The notes under the pieces: generated by a model
What the model saw: only the letters and a program-made list of their open reading frames with translations
What the model was told of the DNA's origin: nothing
The model's database searches: none
Assembly: GCF_003053745.1 (NCBI RefSeq)
Contig: NZ_QAYE01000012.1
Coordinates: 1-54,927 of the forward strand
Direction: 5' to 3'
Length of the DNA: 54,927 nt
DNA from: Sphingomonas faeni
GTDB lineage: Bacteria; Pseudomonadota; Alphaproteobacteria; Sphingomonadales; Sphingomonadaceae
Shown here: positions 45,242 to 54,700 of the stretch, piece by piece
Numbering within the stretch: position 1 is the first letter of the stretch
How the letters are laid out: each line of letters starts with the position of its first letter
Translations under genes and position numbers: made by a program

Positions 45242-46161
45242 GCGACGTGAAACAGATCCTCGTCACCGGTGGGAACGGCCAGCTCGGCACAGAGCTGAAG
45301 CGTTACGCCTGGCCGGAAGGCTGGGCGGTCACCGCGATCGACATCGACGAGCTTGACCTGCGCGACGCCGCAGCGATTACTGCGATGGTCGCCGAGGGTC
45401 ATGACGGGCAGCCTTGGGCAGCCGTCATCTCGGCTGGTGCCTACACTGCCGTCGACAAGGCCGAGAGCGACGTCGTTACCGCTTGGGCCGTCAACGCGAT
45501 GGCACCCGCGGCGTTTGCGGAAAGCTGTGCCAAGGCCAACATCCCGATCGTCCAGGTCTCGACCGACTATGTCTTCGACGGCGCGCGCGATGGCGCGTGG
45601 GAGGTGACCGATCCGGTCGCCCCGCTCGGCGTCTACGGCGCGTCTAAGCTCGGGGGCGAACTCGCGGTTCGCACGTCGGGTGCACGGTACGCGATTGTCC
45701 GCACCGCCTGGGTGGTCAGCGCACACGGCAACAACTTCATCAAGACGATGCTCCGCGTCGGTGCGACCAATCCGACATTGCGCGTTGTCGACGACCAGCA
45801 TGGCAGCCCGACGTCGGCAACCGACCTGGCAGCCGCGCTCGCAAAAATCACGATGCGTCTCGTCGAAGATATTACCGCACCGACCGGCACCTATCATTTC
45901 AGCAACGCCGGCGCCGTCACCTGGGCAGGATTCGCCCGCGAGATCTTCGCGCAGAGCGCCGCACGCGGCGGTGCCAGCGCCGAGGTGCAGGGTATCACGA
46001 CCGCCGAATACCCGACACCAGCAACGCGGCCGGCCAACTCGCTGCTCAGCCATGACGCGATTACCCGCGACTACGGCATCCATCCACCGGCGTGGCAGAC
46101 CGCGCTCGGCAACATCCTCGACGAACTGCTCGGGGCATCCAACAAGGAGACACGCGCGTGA
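45238..46161 (+). CDS. rfbD: dTDP-4-dehydrorhamnose reductase
   Basis: Predicted 307-residue RmlD, final step to dTDP-L-rhamnose. The start is ATG 45238, overlapping the rfbB stop. NADPH-binding TGGNGQLGTEL, AYTAVDKAESD, STDYVFDGA and YGASK are present, and the C-terminal region with RPANSLLS is typical. The stop overlaps the GTG start of rfbA (GTGA). Confidence 0.96.
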   Translation: MSDVKQILVTGGNGQLGTELKRYAWPEGWAVTAIDIDELDLRDAAAITAMVAEGHDGQPWAAVISAGAYTAVDKAESDVVTAWAVNAMAPAAFAESCAKANIPIVQVSTDYVFDGARDGAWEVTDPVAPLGVYGASKLGGELAVRTSGARYAIVRTAWVVSAHGNNFIKTMLRVGATNPTLRVVDDQHGSPTSATDLAAALAKITMRLVEDITAPTGTYHFSNAGAVTWAGFAREIFAQSAARGGASAEVQGITTAEYPTPATRPANSLLSHDAITRDYGIHPPAWQTALGNILDELLGASNKETRA

Positions 46162-47033
46162 AGGGCATCATTCTCGCAGGCGGTTCGGGCACGCGCCTCC
46201 ATCCGGCAACGCTCGCGGTCAACAAGCAGCTGCTGCCGGTCTACGACAAGCCGATGATCTATTACCCGCTGTCGGTGCTGATGCTCGCCGGCATCCGCGA
46301 TATCCTGATCATCTCGAGCCCCGAATATATCGGCAATTACAAGAACCTGTTCGGTGACGGTTCGGCGCTTGGTCTGACCATCGCCTATGCCGAACAGCCC
46401 AAGCCCGAAGGTCTCGCTCAGGCGTTCACGATTGGCGCGGACTTTATCGGCGACGACAATGTCGCGCTGGTGCTTGGCGACAACATCTTTTTTGGCGCCC
46501 ACCTCACCGACCTGCTGGCGAGCGCCGTTGCCCGCAAGAGCGGCGCAACAGTGTTCTCCTACCGCGTCGAGGATCCCGAGCGCTACGGCGTCGTCGAGTT
46601 CGGCGAAGGCGGCAAGGCGATCAGCCTCGAGGAAAAGCCCGAGAAGCCCAAGTCGAACCATGCGGTCACCGGCCTGTATTTCTACGACAACCGCGTCGTT
46701 CAGCTCGCCCGCGACCTGAAGCCTTCGGCACGTGGTGAACTCGAGATCACAGATCTCAACCGCCTCTACATGGACGCCGGTGACCTGTTCGTCGAACAGA
46801 TGGGCCGTGGTTACGCCTGGCTCGACACTGGTACTCACGACAGCCTGCTCGAGGCGTCGGAATTCGTTCGCACGATCCAGCATCGCCAGGGTATCCAGGT
46901 CGCATGCCTGGAAGAGATCGCGTTTCATCAGGGCTTCATTTCCCCCGACCAGGCGCGTGAAGCTGGTGAGCGCTTTAAGAAGACCAACTACGGTCGTGCT
47001 ATTCTGAACGCAGTGAACATGCCTAATCTATAG
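46158..47033 (+). CDS. rfbA: Glucose-1-phosphate thymidylyltransferase
   Basis: Predicted 291-residue RmlA, first step of dTDP-L-rhamnose synthesis. The start is GTG 46158, overlapping the rfbD stop; the open frame upstream lies in rfbD. Signature GGSGTRLHPAT, KQLLPVYDKPMIYYPLS and LGDNIFFG are intact, as are the late ITDLNRLYM and WLDTGTHDSLLEAS. It is the last gene before the terminator at 47141. Confidence 0.97.
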   Translation: MKGIILAGGSGTRLHPATLAVNKQLLPVYDKPMIYYPLSVLMLAGIRDILIISSPEYIGNYKNLFGDGSALGLTIAYAEQPKPEGLAQAFTIGADFIGDDNVALVLGDNIFFGAHLTDLLASAVARKSGATVFSYRVEDPERYGVVEFGEGGKAISLEEKPEKPKSNHAVTGLYFYDNRVVQLARDLKPSARGELEITDLNRLYMDAGDLFVEQMGRGYAWLDTGTHDSLLEASEFVRTIQHRQGIQVACLEEIAFHQGFISPDQAREAGERFKKTNYGRAILNAVNMPNL

Positions 47034-47749
47034 GTTTTCACACCTGGTACCGTTAGACTCTTCTTTCAAATTTGAGCCAACACTTCGTTCATTTGGTTGA
47101 ACAAAGACGTTTTTGATGGCTCTAAATACTTTATGCATAGGGTGACGAGCGTGCAAACTCGCTCGTCACCTTTATGTTAAATTATGCCACTGGCGTCATG
47201 TCCGACGCTCTGCTGTGCAGAAACCGGCCTGCGCCAAGACGCGTCGCGGCAAGAGATACCGCTCTAAACCCCAGCTGGCAGGACTATCCTACAGCTGAAT
47301 ATTTTGATCAGCCTAAACATATGTCTGACCGGCCCTTCTACTTTGTTCAGGACAGCCTTGTCGTCATCAACATGGCAGGCCTGACGGATGCCGGGACGTT
47401 GAAGACAGCGCGAGGCGTGAGGTCTCGCCTGCAGACATGCAGGTCGTCATCAAGCGGCAGCAGCCGTGTGGCGCCCGAACGCCATAATCACAGCCCTATA
47501 CTGGATCACGAGTGTCGTAGAACGGGCCTGATGGGACCGGTTTCGAAGATTAGCCATCGATGAGCGCTTGCGCCACTTTGCAGCCGCTTACTGGTCAACG
47601 CTGTAACGTGTCGCCGGGGCCTTATAAATCTTCAGTGTAACGATCCCACATCAATTTGGGGAGGCTACCGGGACCAGCCAACTACGCAGCGCAACGCCTA
47701 CAAAGGTGGGCTAGCGCTACAAGAGTTCTGCTCTAGCATGAGCCAAGCC
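47034..47749. other. Intergenic region after rfb operon
   Basis: About 715 bp. It holds the strong hairpin at 47141-47173. A plus-strand frame (47174-47563) follows the terminator directly, without a ribosome site or recognisable motif, and I do not call it. I see nothing else that I can support. Confidence 0.5.
47141..47173 (+). terminator. Rho-independent terminator of rfb operon
   Basis: GGTGACGAGCG (47141-47151), loop TGCAAACT, CGCTCGTCACC (47160-47170), then TTTATG. A perfect 11-bp GC-rich stem, 107 bp after the rfbA stop. It should end the rfbCBDA transcript. Confidence 0.8.
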
Positions 47750-48334
47750 TCAATTTTTAGGTCCGTGAGATGAAAATTCCGGGCTCGTCGGCGGGATGCG
47801 TGAAGATGTAATTGGATTTGATAGATTTGTATTAGGATCTTCAAGAGCCGGGCCACCGCCAGGTCGGGCCGCAGCGATATCGGCATATCGACCACAGTAT
47901 CGTTTACCAAGCAACCCGTTCAACACTAGCCCGCCGCAATAATCTTTGGGCCGCATGATCACGTTGTGAAGGATCATCTGGCGCCCGTCACGCAGTTCCA
48001 CTGTCAGGTATCCGTCGGCGTTCACCATGACGAAGGCCGTAGACAACGTCTGACGTCCTAGCGCCTCTGCGGGGGAGTCAACCGGCATGGGGGCGGCAGC
48101 ATTTTCTGCTGCCGACACCGCGGCTGGAATAGGGCCTTGAGCAGCGAGTGCTTGGTCACCGGCTTCTTGTTCGGCTGAGCTCAAAGTGGCTACTCCCTCG
48201 CCTTCCCCTTTTGCGTCGATTGAAAATCGGACGGCCATTCCTGAAATTTGGCTCGTTTTACGCATGGCAGCGTCCTGTGGTGAAGGCGCGCATGCTGCGA
48301 GCGCCGAGGAGTATAGAAGTAAGATGCGGAGCAT
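47750..48334 (-). CDS. Small putative lipoprotein
   Basis: Predicted 194-residue protein. I start it at ATG 48334 because MLRILLLYSSALAACAPSPQ is a typical lipoprotein signal with lipobox LAAC (Cys15); GGGGAA lies just upstream. An Ala/Glu-rich segment is followed by a compact domain (AFVMVNADGYLTVELRDGRQMILHNVIMRPKDY, then two further Cys in CGGLVLNGLLGKRYCGRY). It ends in a Pro/Ser-rich tail. I recognise no family. It is divergent from the large M10 protease gene with a 384-bp gap. Confidence 0.6.
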   Translation of the reverse strand: MLRILLLYSSALAACAPSPQDAAMRKTSQISGMAVRFSIDAKGEGEGVATLSSAEQEAGDQALAAQGPIPAAVSAAENAAAPMPVDSPAEALGRQTLSTAFVMVNADGYLTVELRDGRQMILHNVIMRPKDYCGGLVLNGLLGKRYCGRYADIAAARPGGGPALEDPNTNLSNPITSSRIPPTSPEFSSHGPKN

Positions 48335-48718
48335 CGCGTTCCCCGTCGGCTGACCTGACTCGGCAATACGCGACCCACGGCCCCGAGTCACCCGTCGAGC
48401 GATATCGCGCCGAGCGGGATGCACAGGGGGCCGAGCCAGCATTTTAACCCAGCGAGCACAGAACCGGATCCGGTCATTTCCAGCTTACATTATAGATTGG
48501 GCTTTGACCGACTACCGCCGACAATTTCCAGACGCTGCAGTCGCTTCCAGTCATATCGAACGCACTAGCCCTTGCTGATATCAGCGCGCTGTGAAACTAT
48601 GAAGATAATATGAACGAATCAAGACGCTGCGCATGCGGTGATCTTGATCGACCGAGATCGTCTTATGCGTTTTTGATCAACAAGAACGACATAATCGTGC
48701 CAGACAGGGGAAGCATAG
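48335..48718. other. Divergent intergenic region before the M10 protease
   Basis: About 384 bp. Only the ribosome site AGGGG at 48706-48710 is clear. The 48590-48700 part is more AT-rich and probably carries the protease promoter, but I cannot assign -35 and -10 boxes. Confidence 0.45.
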
Positions 48719-51700
48719 ATGAGCGTTTTAGGCCTCGGCAATATCAAGCCCGCAGATGATAATGTCATCGGTTCCCAGGATCCACGGTCGCATGCCGACA
48801 GCCTGCCTGGCAACGAGGTGGTTATCGCCTCCTACGATCCGATAGCAAACATCACCCCCTTGATCGATAACGATATGGGTGTCGGCACTTGGGATCCATT
48901 GGCCGAGATCGATCATCTGACGATCATGGAGGGCTGCAATTGCGCCGCGTGCCAAGGCTTGCGCGAAGCACAGGACGGCGTCGACAGCGCCACCCCGAAG
49001 GGCATCGACCCAACCGGCGCTAATCCGGAAGGTAACAACATCGGCCAGTTGCTGCCTTTGGGTACCAATCCGGACGGAAGCCATTTCTTCACAGGCAACC
49101 GTAACGTCGATGCCACCCTCATCGGTTCAAAATGGGGTACCCTGAATCTTACCTACAGCTTCCCGACATCGGGATCGAACTATAACGGGAGTGGTTACGA
49201 CACCAACGGCGTCAGCCTTTATCATGTCGATCTGGGCACGCAGCAGCAGGCGGCAGCCCGCGCATCCTTCGCCCAGCTCTCAGCTGCAACGGGACTAACG
49301 TTCAACGAGATCACGGATACGGACACGGTTCACGCCAATATTCGTATCTCACAGAGCGCCGACAACGACGTAGGGTCGGCTTACGGCAACTTCCCGTCTG
49401 ACACGCGTGGCCTCTCGGGCGACATCTGGTTCGGCCGCACCAACCAGCCCTATTACGACCTCGCCTTCAAGGGGACGTGGGGCTACGCCACGATGATGCA
49501 CGAGATCGGCCACACCATGGGGCTGAAGCACGGGCACCAGGACTACACGAACAGCGACCTGTCCTTCTACTTCGGCGGCACGCCGCGCTACGGCACTCAG
49601 TCGCTGACTCCGGACCGCGACGGACAAGCTTGGTCGCTGATGACCTATACGCCCGCGCCGTTCACCAACAGCAACTTCGCCGGCGAAAAGGTCAACCAGC
49701 CACAGACTTACATGCAGTATGATCTGGCCGCGCTTCAGTATTTGTACGGCGCCAACTACACGACCAACGCTGGTGACAGCGTCTACACCTTCAGCCAGAC
49801 GACCGGCGAGATGTTCATTAACGGCGTCGGCCAGGGCGCACCGTCGGGTAACAAGATCTTCCTCACCGTCTGGGATGGCGGCGGCAACGACACGATCGAC
49901 GCCAGCAACTATTCCAACGGGATCACGGTCGATCTGCGTCCCGGCGAATTCTCGACGTTCGACCAGTCGCAGTTGGCCAACAGCTTGGCCTATCAGGGCC
50001 TGACCTCGCTGGCGCCCGGCAACATCGCCATGTCGCTGCTCTACAACAACGACACGCGTTCGCTCATCGAGAACGTCAAGGGAGGCGCTGGCAACGACGT
50101 CCTCGTCGGCAACGTCGCCAACAACATCCTCGACGGCGGTGCCGGCAGCGACGCGGTGATCTTCACAAACGCCACCGGCGTGACCGTCACCCTGAACGAC
50201 ACCGGCGCGGACGTCATCGTCAGCCATGACGGTGAGACCGACACGCTGCGCAACATCGAGAATATCGGTGGTACGATCGGTAACGACACGCTGACCGGCA
50301 ACAGCCAGGATAACATCCTCAGCGGTGGCGCAGGCGGCGCCGACACGCTGTCGGGTGGTGCCGGCAACGATCGCCTGATCGGCGGCAGCTTCACGACCAC
50401 GACAACCGTCACCGCACCGTCGCAGGCCGACATCACCAAGGCCCAGACGACCAATAACGGCAGCATCGCCACGGCGGTGGCGACCGCCGGCGCCTATGAC
50501 GTCGACGCGAATGCCGACATCACGAACGCGGCGAGTATCCCGCACGCAACCATCAACGCAACGGCAGCCGGCGGCGCGCTGGAATATTACCAGATCGACG
50601 TGACGGTACCTGGGTCGCAGGCGATCTTCGACATCGACGGGCCCGGCACGCTGGACGACAGCTTCATCGAGCTGGTCAACAGTTCGGGTACCGTGCTGGC
50701 CAGTAACGACACGGGCTCGGGCGACGCATCCTATCCCGGACACGACGACGCCTATCTGACCTATACCTTCGCGACGGCAGGAACCTATTTCATCCGTGTC
50801 GGGCTGTGGAATGGTGCTGCCACCGCCCAGCCGCTGATCGCCGGGCAGACCTATCAGCTGAACGTCTCGCTCCAGAACGCGGCGGTCGTGACGACCACGG
50901 TCACCGCCAACAACACCAGCAGCCTCGTGGCAGACGGCGGCGAGGGTAATGACTTCCTGCAGGGAACGATCGCCAGCGATATCCTAAACGGCGGCAACGG
51001 CAATGACACCGCATCGTTCGTCAACGCGTTCAACGCCGGTTCCACGACCGGCGTCACGGTAGACCTTAACGTGCAGGGTACGGCCCAGAACACGGTCGCA
51101 GCAGGCAATGACACGCTGACCGGCATCGAGAACCTGATTGGCTCCGCGCTCAACGACACGCTGATCGGCAACGCCGACGCGAATGTCATCGAAGGCGGCC
51201 TCGGCAACGACACGCTGGTCGGCGGGGCCGGCAACGATACCGCGTCCTATGCAGGTGCCACGGCAGGCGTAACGGTAAGCCTCGCACTGCAAGGGGCCGC
51301 GCAGAATACCGGGATCACCGGCACGGATACGCTCAGCGGCTTTCAGAACCTGCAAGGGTCGGCCTTCAACGACACGCTCACAGGCGATGCCACCGAGAAC
51401 GTGTTGTCGGGCGGCGACGGTGACGACACGCTCAACCCCGGTGCGAACGCTGGCGGCACGGTTGACCTGCTGGACGGTGGTGCCGGATCGGATACCGCGT
51501 CGTTCGCAGGCTATACCGCCGGCGTCACGGCCACGTTGAACGGCGCGACGGACAGCATGGCCACCGTTGGCGGCGTGCAGATCGCCGCCTTGCGCAACAT
51601 CGAGAATCTGACCGGCGGCGACGGCAACGACGTCCTGACTGGCGATGCCAACGCCAACGTCATCGACGGCGGGCTTGGCGACGACGTGCTTAACGGCGGT

Positions 51701-54700
51701 GCGGGTATCGACACCGTATCCTTCCGCGGCACAACGGGCGTGACGGTCGACCTGAGCATCCAGACGGCGCAGGCCACGGGCCTCGGCAACGACACCATCA
51801 TCGGCTTCGAGAACGTCCGCACCGGCTCCGGTGCCGATGCGATCACGGGCGATGCCACCGAAAACATCTTCTTCGATGGCGGCGGTGCCGACGTCTATAA
51901 CGGCGCAGCCGGGTCGGATACCATCGACTATTCCGCCTCGACGTCGACGGTCTCGGTCAATTTGAACACCGTCGTCGCCCAGACCGTCGGAGCCTTCGGG
52001 GGCCGCGACACGATCACCAATATGGAGAACGTGATCGGTGCGGCCGGGTTCGCCAACGCACTCACGGGCAGCGACACGGCAGCAAACCGTCTGGTCGGCG
52101 GCTCCGTGAACGACTTCCTGGTCGGCGGCGGTGGTGCCGATACCCTTGTCGGCAATGCCGGCAACGACGTGATCTTCGGGGACTATGTCAACACGTTCAA
52201 CACCGGGGCAACGACCGCCGATGGCAACGACGTGCTCGAGGGCGGCGCCGGTAACGACAGCCTCATCGGCGGCATGGGCAACGACATCCTGCGCGGTGGC
52301 GATGGCGACGATACCCTGGTGGGAGGCATCGCCAGCGGCAGTGCGGCCGGGTTGACCACTGTCTTCACCAACGACGGCGGCGACGACACGTTCGACGGCG
52401 GCGACGGCAGCGATACCGCCTACGCCTATTACACCGATCACGCCGGTGCGATCAGCTTCGATCTCGCCAACCTGGCTGGCAACAGCGCGATCACGGTCAA
52501 CGGCGTCCAAAGTGGCTCCTTCACCAGCATCGAGCGCGTGATCTTCCGCGGTGGTCTCGGCGACGACGTCGTGCGCGGCAGCGGTAGCGCGGACACGCTG
52601 GTCGGCAATCAGGGCAATGACCGGCTCGACGGCTGGTTCGGCAACGATACCTTGTCCGGCGGGCTCGGTGACGATGTCCTGAACGGCGGCGAGGGGCTGG
52701 ATACCGCCACCTACGTCAACGCGACCGCAGGCGTGAACGTGGATCTCCGGATCCAGGGTGTGGCGCAGGACACTGGTGGCGAGGGCGTCGACACCCTGGT
52801 CGGCATCGAATACCTGACCGGCTCGAGCTACGGCGACACGTTGCGCGGCAATGACGACTTCAACCTGATCACCGACACCGGGGTGGCCGCGACGACTGCG
52901 CTTGGCCAGACAGACTCGCTGTTCGGCTATGGCGGCAACGACAGCATCTTCGTGACGCGTGCAGCCGCGGCCGTGGCGACCAACATCACCATGGACGGTG
53001 GTGACGGCGACGACTTCATCGAACTGCGCGGTGGTACGGTCACCGCGGCACCGGCAGCGATTGCGACCGGTCTCTCGACCGCCACCTACCTTGCCCCGGG
53101 TACGACCTCCAACGATCGCAACCTCGATGTCGTCAACGTCGTCGGCGGCGCAGGTAGCGACCGCATCATCCTGACCGGCGTCGCCAGCGCGACGATCGAC
53201 GCGGGAACCGGTGCCGACATCGTCAGCATCAGCATGCGCGGTGCATCCACCGTCAACAACTATCAGATCACGCTGGGCGCCGGTGCGGACACCATCCAGC
53301 TGGGCGTCGGTGCCACCGCCGGCTCCTCGACCGACGTGGCCACGACGGCGCGAACCAACCGCGTGACCGACTTCGAGCGGGGCAATACTGGCGACCGGTT
53401 CGAACTGACCAGCTTCCTGAACCTGGGGCTGACCGGTTACACCGCCAACAGCAACGCCTTTGCCAGCGGCCATCTGCGTCTGGTCCAGTCGGGAACCGAC
53501 CTGCTCCTCCAGAGCGATCGCGACGGCGCGGGGGCCACCAACAGCTTCACGACCATATTCGCGATCAGCAACGGCTATACGGGCGGGTTCACGGCCTTCA
53601 ACTTCGACGGGTTCATCGGCAACCTGGTGCTGACGGGCTTCGCCACCGATGAGACCCTCACGGGTGCCAGTGGCAACGATGTGCTCAGCGGGATGGGCGG
53701 CAACGACGTGCTGATCGGCCTGGCCGGCAACGACACGCTGGACGGCGGTGACGGCGACGACGTGCTGATCGGCGGGACCGGCGACGACATCCTGATCGGC
53801 GGTGCCGGCAACGACACGGCGAGCTATATCGGCACAGCCGTCGGCGTGACGGTCAATCTCGGCACCACCGGCGCGCAGGCGACCGGTGCGGGCTCCGATA
53901 CCATCAGTGGGGTCGAGAACCTGATCGGGTCGGCATTCGACGACACTCTGACCGGGGACGCTGGGGCCAACCGTCTCGACGGCGGCGCTGGCAACGACAC
54001 GTTGAACGGTGGCGACGGCGATGACCTGCTGCGCGGCGGTCTTGGCAACAACACCCTCATCGGCGGTGCCGGGAACGATACGGCCACCTATGCCGACGCA
54101 CTGGCCGGCGTGACGGCGAACCTCGCCCTCGGCGGCACACAGGTTGCCGGGGGAAGCTTCGACATCCTCAGCGGGATCGAAGGTCTCGTCGGCTCGGCGT
54201 TCGACGACGTCCTGACCGGCGATACGGGGGCCAACACCATCGATGCAGGCGCAGGCAACGACTATGTCTCTGGCGGCGCCGGCAACGACGTCCTGATCGG
54301 CGGCACCGGCATCGATACGCTGTTCTACGGCGACCTGACCGATACGGTACAGATCAACCTGGCGTCGGGTCAGGTGAATGCTGGCACGCAGGGCGGCACC
54401 GACCAGGTGTCGGGCTTCGAGATCGCGATCATGGGGTCGGGCAACGATCTGTTCATCGGCGATGCGACCGACAACATCGTCCAGGGCGGTGCTGGCGACG
54501 ACCAGCTGTTCGGGGCGGCGGGCAATGACAGCCTGTATGGCGGTATCGGCACCGACCAGCTGTTCGGCGGCGAGGGCAACGACCTGCTCGATGGCGGGCT
54601 CGGCACTGACTTCCTTAACGGCGGGATGGGCAACGATCGCTACGTGATCGACAATGCAGGCGATCAGATCAGTGAATTCGGCGGTGGTGGCATTGACACG

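Noticed and set aside
47174..47563. Plus-strand frame directly after the rfb terminator
   Set aside because: It starts at the terminator base, has no ribosome site, and ends in an Arg/Ser-rich stretch typical of non-coding GC-rich DNA.
49349..53473. Very long minus-strand frames opposite the M10/RTX gene (up to 829 codons)
   Set aside because: These arise because the GGxGND codons read backward without stops. The forward frame has an intact zinc motif, RTX repeats and a good ribosome site.
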